Of a stretch of DNA of 64,000 nucleotides, positions 43,913 to 56,037 are shown one piece after another. Position 1 is the first letter of the stretch; every line of letters begins with the position of its first letter. Origin of the DNA: Cribrihabitans marinus (GTDB taxonomy: Bacteria; Pseudomonadota; Alphaproteobacteria; Rhodobacterales; Rhodobacteraceae); the NCBI RefSeq assembly GCF_900109035.1, contig NZ_FNYD01000001.1, positions 124,001 through 188,000 of the forward strand, written 5' to 3'. Made by a program: the position numbers and the translations under genes. The notes under the pieces were generated by a model that ran no database searches, had not been told where the DNA came from, and was given only the letters and a program-made list of their open reading frames with translations.

Positions 43913-45873
43913 TCCGCCGGCACCCCGCCGGCCCGCAGCTTGCGTGCGCCCGCAGCCACCCTGAATCGCCGATCGCTCAGGCTCAGCGTTCCGCCAAGCG
44001 CCATCAGCAGGCACCCCAGCCAGATCCAGTTGGTCAGCGGCTTGACATAGGTCCGCACGGTCCAGCCGCCGCCGGCCTGCTCGTCGCCGATCACCACATA
44101 GACGTCGCGCAGGATCCGGTAGTCGATCGCCGCCTCGGTGGTCGGCATCCGCGCCACCGGATAGGTCCGCTTCTCGGGGGTCAGCGTGGCGATCTCGCGG
44201 CCGGATGTCTCCAGCCGCACCTGCGCCATGGTCGACAGATAGTTCGGGCCCTCGACCTCCTCGACGCCCTCCAACGTCAGGGTAAAGCCGCCCACCTCGA
44301 AAGGTTGCCCGAACTGCGCGACACGGATGTCCTCCTGCTCCCAGGCGGTCAGCCCGGCAATGGCGAAAATGGTGATACCCAGCCCGGCATGGGCCACGGT
44401 CTTGCCCCAATCGGCCCGTGGCAGGCGGAAGAGCCGCGCCAGGCTGCCGGTCTTGCCGGTCCGGCTCCACAGGTCCACGGCCGAGCCGAAGACGACCCAG
44501 GCCCCGAGGAACAGGCCCACCGGCCCCAGCGCGCTGCGCCCGGTCTGCATCGCCCAGGCCAGCAGCCCCAGCGCCAGCGCCAGGCCGAAGGCATAGCGCA
44601 GCGCCCAGGCCGCCCGGCCCAGCCGGCCGCGTTTCCACGGCAGCATCGCGCCCAGCGGCATCGCCAGACCGATCGCCACCATGAACGGGGTGAAGGCGGC
44701 GTTGAAGAAGGGCGGACCCACCGAGAGTTTCCGGTCAAAGAACATCTCGGCCACCATCGGCCACATCGTGCCCACGAAGACCACGAAGCACGAGACCGCC
44801 AGCAGGATGTTGTTGAGGATCAGCGCGCTCTCGCGGCTGACCATGCCAAAGATCCCCTTGGCCTCCATCGCCTGCGCGCGCGCCGCAAACAGCGTCAGCG
44901 CCCCGCCGGTGAAAACCCCCAGGATCCCCAGGATGAACACCCCGCGTTCGGGATCGTTGGCAAAGGCATGCACCGAGGTCAGCAGGCCCGAGCGCACGAT
45001 GAACGTGCCGATCAGCGAAAAGCCGAAGGCCAGGATCGCCAGCAGGATGGTCCAGCTCTTCAGGCTCTCGCGCTTTTCCACCACGATGGCGGAATGCAAC
45101 AGCGCGGCGGCCAGCAGCCAGGGCATGAAAGAGGCATTCTCGACCGGGTCCCAGAACCAGAAACCGCCCCAGCCCAGCTCGTAATAGGCCCACCAGGACC
45201 CCAGCGCGATGCCGATGGTCAGAAAGACCCAGGCCGCCAGCGTCCAGGGCCGCACCCAGCGGCCCCAGGCGGCATCGACCCGGCCCTCGATCAGCGCGGC
45301 CACCGCAAAGCTGAAGGCCATGCTCAGGCCCACATAGCCCAGGTAGAGGAACGGCGGATGGAACGCGAGCCCCGGATCCTGCAAGAGCGGGTTCAGGTCC
45401 TGCCCGTCAAAGGGCGGCACGGCCATGCGCAGGAACGGGTTCGAGGTAAACAGGATGAAGGCGAAGAAAGCCACCGCGATCGCCGCCTGCACGCCCAGGA
45501 CCCGCGCCCTGAGCGTGGGTGGCAAGCCGCCGCCGAACCAGGCCGCCATCGCCCCGAACAGGGTGACGATCAGCACCCAGAGCAGCATCGAGCCCTCGTG
45601 ATTCCCCCAGGTGCCCGAGATCTTGTAGAGCATCGGCTTGGCCGAGTGGCTGTTCAGCACCACCAGCCGCAGCGAGAAATCCGAGGTGATGAAGGCCCAC
45701 ATGAGGGCGGCAAAGGCAAACCCGGTCAGCAGGAACTGCACCGACGCGGCCGGTTCGGCAACCGCCATCCAGCCGGGCCAGCGTTTATGCGCCCCGACCA
45801 TCGGCACGATCATCTGCACGATGGCGACCAGGAAGGCGAGGATGAGGGCGAAGTGACCGAGTTCCGTAATCAT
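43909..45873 (-). CDS. ccmF: Heme lyase CcmF
   Basis: A 654-residue membrane protein with about fifteen helices. The tryptophan-rich WWD heme-binding motif is in YYELGWGGFWFWDPVENASF, with conserved histidines on both sides (NHEGSMLLW; HPPFLYLGYVG). It attaches heme to apocytochromes c. The usual upstream partner ccmE is not adjacent; the GTA-type holin gene lies upstream instead. A weak promoter (TTGGAA, 17 bases, CTATAC) may lie just before the start. Confidence 0.95.
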   Translation of the reverse strand: MITELGHFALILAFLVAIVQMIVPMVGAHKRWPGWMAVAEPAASVQFLLTGFAFAALMWAFITSDFSLRLVVLNSHSAKPMLYKISGTWGNHEGSMLLWVLIVTLFGAMAAWFGGGLPPTLRARVLGVQAAIAVAFFAFILFTSNPFLRMAVPPFDGQDLNPLLQDPGLAFHPPFLYLGYVGLSMAFSFAVAALIEGRVDAAWGRWVRPWTLAAWVFLTIGIALGSWWAYYELGWGGFWFWDPVENASFMPWLLAAALLHSAIVVEKRESLKSWTILLAILAFGFSLIGTFIVRSGLLTSVHAFANDPERGVFILGILGVFTGGALTLFAARAQAMEAKGIFGMVSRESALILNNILLAVSCFVVFVGTMWPMVAEMFFDRKLSVGPPFFNAAFTPFMVAIGLAMPLGAMLPWKRGRLGRAAWALRYAFGLALALGLLAWAMQTGRSALGPVGLFLGAWVVFGSAVDLWSRTGKTGSLARLFRLPRADWGKTVAHAGLGITIFAIAGLTAWEQEDIRVAQFGQPFEVGGFTLTLEGVEEVEGPNYLSTMAQVRLETSGREIATLTPEKRTYPVARMPTTEAAIDYRILRDVYVVIGDEQAGGGWTVRTYVKPLTNWIWLGCLLMALGGTLSLSDRRFRVAAGARKLRAGGVPAE

Positions 45874-45957
45874 GCGGAAAGGTATAGTATGCCCGCCACC
45901 CGGCTTCCAATCACATTCGCCCTGCCCGTCGCGCGTTGAACATCGCGTTGCGGGCCG

Positions 45958-46536
45958 TCAGGCCCGGCGCAGGCGGCGCCAATCCTCCAGCGCCGGGTTG
46001 GCATCGACCGCCAGGCTCTGGCGCGCCAGGTCCCCGTCGGGTCTGGGATCCGCGATGCCGGGACTGTCTGCGCGCAGCTGTCGCAGCTGCCGGATGTTTT
46101 CCATCACCTGCGGCGCGCGCCGCATCGCCCCGGCCAGGTCGCGCTCCAGATCCTGGATCTTGGCCTGGTGGCGTGCGCCGAAATAGAACGACACGATGAC
46201 ACCCAGCAGCCACCAGAGCGGCTCGGGCACCAGCGCGATGCCCTGCATCCGCTCGGCGAACCAGATCGGGTCCACCATGGCCGCAACGAAGAGGCCCAGC
46301 GTCCCCAGCGCCAGCGCCGGGCGCGGCAGACGGTTCAGCCCGTCCATGAACCGGTCGAACCCACCGCGCCGCGGCACGGCGAATTCGGCGGCGTATTGAT
46401 CCTGCACCTGAGCGCGCAAGGCGGCGGCGCGCCCGGCCCCGGCCTCGGTATTCTCGCGGAACACCTCGGCCGTCTCGCGCAAAACGTTCCGCCCTCCGCC
46501 GAACAGCACCCCCATGAGCCCCGAGATCAGTCCCAT
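45958..46536 (-). CDS. Holin of the gene-transfer-agent release type (3 TM)
   Basis: A 192-residue protein. The N-terminal GLISGLMGVLFGGGRNVLRETAEVF is followed by a charged helix and two or three hydrophobic segments (LALGTLGLFVAAMVDPIWF and LWWLLGVIVSFYFGARH), then a cytoplasmic coiled tail. This matches the GTA holin family, whose R. capsulatus member is needed to lyse cells and release GTA particles. AGGAGGGTGGCCGC precedes ATG. It overlaps the endolysin gene by ten bases. Confidence 0.85.
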   Translation of the reverse strand: MGLISGLMGVLFGGGRNVLRETAEVFRENTEAGAGRAAALRAQVQDQYAAEFAVPRRGGFDRFMDGLNRLPRPALALGTLGLFVAAMVDPIWFAERMQGIALVPEPLWWLLGVIVSFYFGARHQAKIQDLERDLAGAMRRAPQVMENIRQLRQLRADSPGIADPRPDGDLARQSLAVDANPALEDWRRLRRA

Positions 46537-47138
46537 GCGGCCACCCTCCTCGCGAATGCCCGCGCATCCATGTGATAGCGCGGCGACAGGAACGCCTCGG
46601 CCCGTCGGATCCAGCCGCCCTTGCCGCCCGCCCTTGTGCGGGCGTATTTTCGGCTCGACGGGCGCCGGTCGGCCAGCCGGAAATAGTAATTCCGCCGCGC
46701 CACCCCATAGGCATCGCGAAGCGCAACCGGATCGGGATCCGCTGCCAGCACCGCGGCCGCCACGGTCTGCGGCCCGATCGCACCGTCGACCACCACCTCG
46801 AAACCCATTTCGCGCAGCAGATGCTGCAGGATCCGCACGGCCTGCGCCCCGGCATTCACATACATGTCGAACACGCTCGCATGCAGGCACTCCGGCAGAT
46901 CGGAGATCCGCGGCCGGCGGAAATAATGCGCCTCGAAGATCTCGACCGCCTGCGTCCGGCTCAGCGCGCGCACGTCCGCCGCCCCGACCAAGCCATCGCC
47001 ATCGAGGTCCAGCCCGAGCCGGCGCATGGTATGGATCGTAACCCCGTATTTCGTGGCCCCGCCGGGATCGTCGGGGTCGTCCACGAACCCGCCCTCCCGC
47101 ATCACGATCTCCTCGGCAATCTGGCGTATCTTGCGCAT
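46527..47138 (-). CDS. GTA-type endolysin (glycoside hydrolase family 108)
   Basis: A 203-residue peptidoglycan hydrolase. The catalytic motif REGGFVDDPDDPGGATKYGV, with Glu15, is the GH108 signature, and the C-terminal half is a PG-binding-3-like domain (GAQAVRILQHLLREMGFEV, DGAIGPQTVAA). In R. capsulatus such an endolysin with its holin sits away from the main GTA gene cluster and frees the particles. ATG follows GGGAGGG. No capsid genes are in the window. Confidence 0.88.
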   Translation of the reverse strand: MRKIRQIAEEIVMREGGFVDDPDDPGGATKYGVTIHTMRRLGLDLDGDGLVGAADVRALSRTQAVEIFEAHYFRRPRISDLPECLHASVFDMYVNAGAQAVRILQHLLREMGFEVVVDGAIGPQTVAAAVLAADPDPVALRDAYGVARRNYYFRLADRRPSSRKYARTRAGGKGGWIRRAEAFLSPRYHMDARAFARRVAAWD

Positions 47139-47286
47139 CGGCACCCTCCCTGGCAGAGAGGCCAACGCTGCTCGGACTTGCCTAATTCCCCGGAAACGTG
47201 CCGCGCGCCCTCCCGGCACGAAGCGCAACGCGTCGTCTTCCTCTTGCCGGAAATATCCCCGCCGGAGGCATGGCGCGCAGCGCCAT

Positions 47287-47646
47287 TCAGACGATGGGCG
47301 TCATCAACTCGGTCTCCTGCCCGTCCCGCACCGCGGTATAGAAACAGCTGCGCCGGTTGGTGTGACAGGCCGGCCCGGTCTGGCGCACCAGCACCAGCAG
47401 GCAGTCGCGGTCGCAATCGAGCCGCAGATCGACAAGCTCCTGCACATGGCCCGAGCTTTCTCCCTTGACCCAGTACGCCTGCCGCGACCGCGACCAGTAG
47501 GTGACGCGCCCGGTCTCAAGCGTGCGCGCCACGGCTTCGGCATTCATCCAGGCCATCATCAGCACCGCGCCGTCCCCGGCATCCTGCGCAACGGCCGGAA
47601 TCAGCCCGTCGGCGTTGTAGTTCAGGCTGGAGGGGTCGAAGGACAT
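47287..47646 (-). CDS. hisI: Phosphoribosyl-AMP cyclohydrolase
   Basis: A 119-residue enzyme of histidine synthesis that opens the purine ring of PR-AMP. Metal ligands are in LDCDRDCLLVLV (Asp and Cys) and GPACHTNRRSCFY (Cys and His). It is a stand-alone HisI without the HisE domain. ATG at 47646 has AAAGG upstream. A small stem (ATGGCGC/GCGCCAT) abuts the stop codon. It is divergent from the NifU-like gene. Confidence 0.95.
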   Translation of the reverse strand: MSFDPSSLNYNADGLIPAVAQDAGDGAVLMMAWMNAEAVARTLETGRVTYWSRSRQAYWVKGESSGHVQELVDLRLDCDRDCLLVLVRQTGPACHTNRRSCFYTAVRDGQETELMTPIV

Positions 47647-47713
47647 ATGCGATAACCTTTTGAATCCGGGATCGGCCCCACTATCTATGGGCTGTACGCG
47701 ACGAGGGAAAGCC

Positions 47714-48166
47714 ATGACCGGCGAAACCGATCTGATCAAACTCTATTCCGGCCGGATCCTGGCGCTGGCGGCCGATATTCCCCATCTCGACCGGCTGGAC
47801 GACCCGGACGCCACGGTCAAGAAACGCTCACCGCTCTGCGGCTCGACAGTGACGGTCGATATCAGCCTGCAGGACGGCCGCGTGGCCGGTTTCGGGCAGG
47901 ACGTGAAGGCCTGCGCGCTGGGCCAGGCCGCCGCGTCGGTGGTCGGCGGCGCCATCATCGGCACCACGCGGGCGCAGGTGGAAACCGCGCGCGACCAGCT
48001 CAAGACGATGCTGAAGGAGGACGGCCCTGCCCCGGACGCGCCGTTCGACGGACTCGAGGTTCTGCGCCCGGCACGCGACTACAAGAACCGCCATGCCTCC
48101 ATCCTGCTGGCGCTCGAGGCCTCGGCCGAAGCGGTCGAAAAGGCCGAACGCGCCAACTGCGCCTGA
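47714..48166 (+). CDS. NifU/IscU-like iron-sulfur cluster scaffold protein
   Basis: A 150-residue protein of the NifU N-terminal fold. Candidate cluster ligands are Cys42 (PLCGSTV), Cys67 (VKACALGQ) and Cys149 at the C-terminus. Spacing differs from classical IscU, and this alphaproteobacterial subgroup is usually annotated only as a scaffold. ATG follows GAGGGAAAGCC. It is transcribed divergently from hisI. Confidence 0.83.
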   Translation: MTGETDLIKLYSGRILALAADIPHLDRLDDPDATVKKRSPLCGSTVTVDISLQDGRVAGFGQDVKACALGQAAASVVGGAIIGTTRAQVETARDQLKTMLKEDGPAPDAPFDGLEVLRPARDYKNRHASILLALEASAEAVEKAERANCA

Positions 48167-48186
48167 CACCCCCTTGGCTTTGCAAG

Positions 48187-48225
48187 AAAAAACCGCCGCG
48201 CAGTCCCGGGCAGGACTGGCGGCGG
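48187..48225 (-). terminator. Terminator of the small SOS-linked gene
   Basis: Outer stem CCGCCG (48193-48198) with CGGCGG (48220-48225) and inner stem AGTCC with GGACT. On the minus strand it is followed by TTTTTT. It ends the transcript of the 39-residue protein gene. Confidence 0.7.
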
Positions 48226-48357
48226 CAGGTTGTGCGGGTCTCGACCGGGGATCGGGCGCAGGCCGTCGGGTCGGGGACAGGCAGGTGACCCGGAGCATCC
48301 GAAGGGACAGGAATGCAGGGTCGGCCGCGCCGGGACGAGATCGCAGGCAGATTCGCG

Positions 48358-48477
48358 TCAGAGACCCGGCAGGTGAAGCGCCGCGACCAGCATCACGACC
48401 AGCGAGGCCGCGCCGAGCGCATCTTGCACCAGGGTGCCTTGCGACCGGCTCAGCACGGATTTGATCTGGGTCAGCAT
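48358..48477 (-). CDS. 39-residue single-helix membrane protein
   Basis: A short frame starts at ATG 48477 with an ideal ribosome site (GGAGGTGACACC). The product has a charged N-terminus (MLTQIKSVLSRSQ) and one hydrophobic helix (about residues 20-37, ALGAASLVVMLVAALHL), ending LPGL. No family is recognised. A GTTC-N7-GTTC LexA-type box lies 68 bases upstream, and a terminator follows, so it looks like a separate SOS-controlled unit downstream of recG. In layout it recalls SidA of Caulobacter, a tiny SOS-induced membrane inhibitor of division; homology is not claimed. Confidence 0.7.
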   Translation of the reverse strand: MLTQIKSVLSRSQGTLVQDALGAASLVVMLVAALHLPGL

Positions 48478-48544
48478 GGTGTCACCTCCAAGTTGGTTAA
48501 CTCTCTGTTGACCTTTTGTTCTCATTTTGCGGGCGCCCTGTAAA

Positions 48545-48559
48545 GAACTTTTTAGGAAC
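48545..48559 (-). promoter_or_regulatory. Candidate LexA (SOS) box
   Basis: On the minus strand GTTCCTAAAAAGTTC matches exactly the alphaproteobacterial SOS consensus GTTC-N7-GTTC. A third GTTC lies six bases further upstream. It is located between the recG stop codon and the small membrane protein gene and points to the latter. Confidence 0.65.
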
Positions 48560-48642
48560 ATTCGCGAACAAAACCGGCCGTATCGCGACAATTCATTGAA
48601 ATTTCATAATATTTTCCGCGCCCCTCGATTCGCCGCGCGGGA

Positions 48643-52904
<4,262 letters not shown>

Positions 52905-52973
52905 TCAGGTCCAGATGCCCATTTTCCGAGGTGAGTGGCGGCGGCCGCTCTGGACAGGCGGTGTATCGGGGTA

Positions 52974-53705
52974 TCAGGCGCCGACGGCCAGGCGCGGGTC
53001 GTCCATCTCTTCGGGTTGCGGGTCGCGCAGGACATAGCCGCGACCCCAGACGGTCTCGATATAGTTGCGCCCGCCGGTGGCCTGGCTCAGCTTCTTGCGC
53101 AGCTTGCAGATGAACACGTCGATGATCTTGAGTTCGGGCTCGTCCATGCCGCCATAGAGATGGTTGAGGAACATCTCCTTGGTCAGCGTGGTGCCCTTGC
53201 GCAGCGACAGCAGTTCCAGCATCTGGTATTCCTTGCCGGTCAGGTGCACCGGCTGGCCATCCGCCTCGACCGTCTTGGCGTCCAGGTTCACCGAGATCAG
53301 ACCGGTATGGATGACCGACTGGGAATGGCCCTTGGACCGGCGGATGATGGCGTGGATCCGCGCCACCAGTTCCTCGCGGTGGAACGGCTTGGTCAGGTAG
53401 TCGTCGGCGCCGAACCCGAAGCCCTTGATCTTGCTGTCTGTGTCGTCGGCCCCCGACAGGATCAGGATCGGCGTCTCGACGCGCGCAAGGCGCAACTGGC
53501 GCAGAACCTCGTGCCCGGTCATGTCGGGCAGGTTCAGGTCCAGCAGGATCAGGTCCAGCAGGATCAGGTCGTAGTCATAGAGCTTGGCAAGATCGACGCC
53601 CTCCTCCCCCAGATCGGTCGCATAGACGTTCAGGTTGGCATGGGTCAGCATCAGCTCGATGCTCTTCGACGTCGTCGGATCGTCTTCGACCAGTAGGATT
53701 CGCAT
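52974..53705 (-). CDS. ctrA: Cell-cycle response regulator CtrA with an in-frame duplication at the phosphorylation site
   Basis: A 243-residue OmpR-type regulator. The DNA-binding domain is nearly invariant CtrA ([53 protein letters not shown]). The receiver has [20 protein letters not shown], where LILLD is doubled (residues 47-51 and 52-56); other CtrA proteins have only [15 protein letters not shown]. The extra five residues come from a tandem 15-bp repeat at 53536-53565 and explain the length. It may alter phosphorylation. The gene is preceded by sciP and by GGTTAA half-sites. Confidence 0.95.
   Translation of the reverse strand: MRILLVEDDPTTSKSIELMLTHANLNVYATDLGEEGVDLAKLYDYDLILLDLILLDLNLPDMTGHEVLRQLRLARVETPILILSGADDTDSKIKGFGFGADDYLTKPFHREELVARIHAIIRRSKGHSQSVIHTGLISVNLDAKTVEADGQPVHLTGKEYQMLELLSLRKGTTLTKEMFLNHLYGGMDEPELKIIDVFICKLRKKLSQATGGRNYIETVWGRGYVLRDPQPEEMDDPRLAVGA
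53536..53570 (+). repeat. 15-bp tandem duplication within ctrA
   Basis: AGGTCCAGCAGGATC (plus strand) occurs at 53536-53550 and again at 53551-53565, followed by the first five bases of a third copy. It lies exactly over the codons of the phospho-acceptor region. Confidence 0.95.
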
Positions 53706-53739
53706 TCAGTCTCTCCGCCTCAATTCGGGTTCGGTGTGC

Positions 53740-53766
53740 GGTTAACCCTGACCAATAAAGGTTAAT
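53740..53766 (-). promoter_or_regulatory. Candidate CtrA/SciP half-sites upstream of ctrA
   Basis: GGTTAACC (53740-53747) and GGTTAAT (53760-53766) resemble CtrA half-sites (TTAACC). They lie 35-61 bases upstream of the ctrA start codon, in the sciP-ctrA gap, and could mediate autoregulation. Spacing does not fit the full TTAA-N7-TTAA site. Confidence 0.4.
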
Positions 53767-53793
53767 CCCCTCTTACCCGTTATGGAGATACTA

Positions 53794-54081
53794 CTACTCT
53801 CCCTTAGGTTGTCTATATCTTTTCAACGCCGTCGCCTTCAAACCTTCTGCCCCGTGCTCCGCCGCGGCGCTGACCCAGGCGTTGAACTCCTCTTCGCTCA
53901 GGCCATATGTCGACATCGCCTCCTCCAGCGGCAGCAGCCCGTAGAGGACGCCGCGCACCACCGCGATCTTGCGTGATGCCACCCAGCGCCGCGTGTCGGC
54001 GGGCGGCAGGTCCGCCCGGGTCATCCGCGTGCCATCCGGCAACCGAACCGCGCGCACGCCTTCCACCTTTCGCAAGAACAT
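53794..54081 (-). CDS. sciP: SciP-like CtrA inhibitory protein (DUF1153)
   Basis: A 95-residue protein. RLPDGTRMTRADLPPADTRRWVASRKIAVV and LPLEEAMSTYGLSEEEFNAW show the DUF1153 helix-turn-helix-like fold of SciP, which in Caulobacter binds CtrA and blocks activation. ATG at 54081 is chosen because AAGGAGG stands eight bases upstream; in-frame ATGs at 54099 and 54111 have poorer sites. It lies upstream of ctrA in the same direction. Confidence 0.85.
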   Translation of the reverse strand: MFLRKVEGVRAVRLPDGTRMTRADLPPADTRRWVASRKIAVVRGVLYGLLPLEEAMSTYGLSEEEFNAWVSAAAEHGAEGLKATALKRYRQPKGE

Positions 54082-54223
54082 CCTCGCACCCTCCTTCATC
54101 TCCACCGCCATCCTGCGGAGGGCGTGCTTAACGGGGCGTGAAACGCGCCCTTGAGAGTGTCGCGGATTTTCCTATATTCCGACGGTCCCGGTACAACCCC
54201 CGACTCCGACAGGAACCCGACCC

Positions 54224-55369
54224 ATGGCGCTCGACACCAGCACCCCGATCAACTCGCTCGGCTTTGCCAAGCCGCCATCCGAGACGCGGGTGGTCGTCGC
54301 CATGTCCGGCGGCGTCGACAGCTCGGTCGTGGCCGCGCACCTGGCCGACCAGGGCTATGACGTGGTGGGTGTCACGCTGCAGCTTTATGACCACGGCGCG
54401 GCGCTGGCCAAGAAGGGTGCCTGCTGCGCCGGTATCGACATCCACGACGCCCGCCGCGTCGCCGAAGAGCGCGGCTTTCCGCATTACGTGCTGGACTATG
54501 AGAACATCTTCAAGGACGCGGTTATCGACGAGTTCGCCGACAGCTATCTGGCGGGGGCCACGCCGGTGCCCTGCATCCGCTGCAACGAGCGGGTCAAGTT
54601 CAAGGACCTGCTGGAAACCGCCCGCGACCTCGAAGCCGACTGCATGGCCACCGGCCACTACATCCAGCGCAAGATGGGTCCCGACGGGCCGGAACTGCAC
54701 AGTGCCGAGGATGCCAATCGCGACCAGAGCTATTTCCTGTTCTCGACCACCCCCGAGCAGCTCGCGTTCCTGCGCTTTCCGCTGGGCCACCTGCCGTCGA
54801 AACAGGCCACCCGAGAGATGGCGGCGCAATACGGGCTTTCGGTCGCAGACAAGCCCGACAGCCAGGACATCTGCTTCGTACCCAATGGCGACTATGCCAG
54901 CGTGATCGAGAAACTGCGCCCCGGCGCGGCCGAGCCCGGCGAGATCGTGCATGCCGACGGCCGGGTGCTGGGCCGCCATACCGGTGTGATCCACTACACG
55001 ATCGGGCAGCGCCGCGGCCTGGGTATCGGCGGGTTGTCCGACCCGCTCTACGTGGTCAAACTGGACGTGGGTTCCAAGCAGGTCATCGTCGGCCCCAAAG
55101 AGATGCTGGCCACCCGCACCATCCCCGTGCGCGAGATCAACTGGCTGGGCGATGCGCCCTTCACCTCGCAGCCCGAATGGCACCTGTCGGTCAAGGTCCG
55201 CTCCACCCGCCCCCCGCGCGAGGCGATCATCCGGCCGCTCGGCGACACCACCGCCGAGGTCGAGTTGCTGACCCCCGAGGAAGGCGTCTCGCCGGGACAG
55301 GCCTGCGTATTCTACGAAGGCGACGGCAGCCGCATCTTCGGCGGCGGCTGGATCTGGCGAGGTGCCTGA
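54224..55369 (+). CDS. mnmA: tRNA-specific 2-thiouridylase MnmA
   Basis: A 381-residue enzyme that thiolates U34 of Lys, Glu and Gln tRNAs. The PP-loop is [17 protein letters not shown]; the cysteines in [10 protein letters not shown] and [13 protein letters not shown] are catalytic; the C-terminal beta barrel has [14 protein letters not shown] at 54224 follows ACAGGAACCCGACCC. Its end overlaps the start of the GNAT gene. It is divergent from sciP. Confidence 0.95.
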   Translation: MALDTSTPINSLGFAKPPSETRVVVAMSGGVDSSVVAAHLADQGYDVVGVTLQLYDHGAALAKKGACCAGIDIHDARRVAEERGFPHYVLDYENIFKDAVIDEFADSYLAGATPVPCIRCNERVKFKDLLETARDLEADCMATGHYIQRKMGPDGPELHSAEDANRDQSYFLFSTTPEQLAFLRFPLGHLPSKQATREMAAQYGLSVADKPDSQDICFVPNGDYASVIEKLRPGAAEPGEIVHADGRVLGRHTGVIHYTIGQRRGLGIGGLSDPLYVVKLDVGSKQVIVGPKEMLATRTIPVREINWLGDAPFTSQPEWHLSVKVRSTRPPREAIIRPLGDTTAEVELLTPEEGVSPGQACVFYEGDGSRIFGGGWIWRGA

Positions 55370-55892
55370 GCAACTCGCCACCGAACGGCTGCTGCTCCGG
55401 CGGCTGCGGGCCGACGACGCCCCCGCGCTGCACGCAGTCTTCTCGGATGCGCTGGCCATGCAGTATTTCGGTGACCGCCATGAAACGCTGCAGCAGACCG
55501 TGGACTGGGTCTCGGGATCCGTCGACGCACCGGACAGCCGGTGCCGGGAATACGCGATCGTCCTGGAGGGTTGCGTCATCGGCAAGGCCGGTGTCTGGAA
55601 CGCGCCTGAAATCGGGTTCTTCCTGCTCCGCGATCATTGGGGTCGCGGCTACATGCGCGAGGCGCTTGTCCGGCTGCTGCCGCGTTTTTTCGAGATGATG
55701 GACCTGGACGAGATCACCGCCGATGTCGACCCGCGCAATGCGGCCTCGCTGGCACTGCTGCACAAGCTGGGATTCGCGGAAACGCACCGGGCCTCCGCGA
55801 CCATCCGCATCGGCGGGGAATGGTGCGACAGCGTCTTTCTGCGGCTCGGGCGCGATCAGGCCGTATCGGGGCCGGCATCTACCAGCACGTAG
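55362..55892 (+). CDS. GNAT family N-acetyltransferase
   Basis: A 176-residue acetyltransferase of the RimJ/RimL type. It opens [23 protein letters not shown]; the acetyl-CoA loop is [28 protein letters not shown] is motif B. Substrate unknown. GTG at 55362 overlaps the mnmA stop codon, so it is translationally coupled to mnmA. It is convergent with lpxB. Confidence 0.88.
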   Translation: MPEQLATERLLLRRLRADDAPALHAVFSDALAMQYFGDRHETLQQTVDWVSGSVDAPDSRCREYAIVLEGCVIGKAGVWNAPEIGFFLLRDHWGRGYMREALVRLLPRFFEMMDLDEITADVDPRNAASLALLHKLGFAETHRASATIRIGGEWCDSVFLRLGRDQAVSGPASTST

Positions 55893-56037
55893 GGACCCGC
55901 CGCAATCATCGCCCAGGGGCCCAACCGTCCGGCAAGGCGGCCGGTAATGGCGGACAGGACGAGGGTCAAAAGAACCGCGAGATTGTCGGGATTAGTGGAA
56001 GCCGCGCCAGCGCCGCCGAAAGGCCGGGCAGCCCATG

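Noticed and set aside
48548-48568. Second LexA site GTTC-N6-GTTC
   Set aside because: The spacing is six, not seven; only the adjacent GTTC-N7-GTTC fits.
55856-56037. Short hydrophobic minus-strand frame downstream of lpxB overlapping the GNAT gene end
   Set aside because: It lacks a clear start and ribosome site, overlaps the 3' end of the GNAT gene in antisense, and has no recognised relatives.
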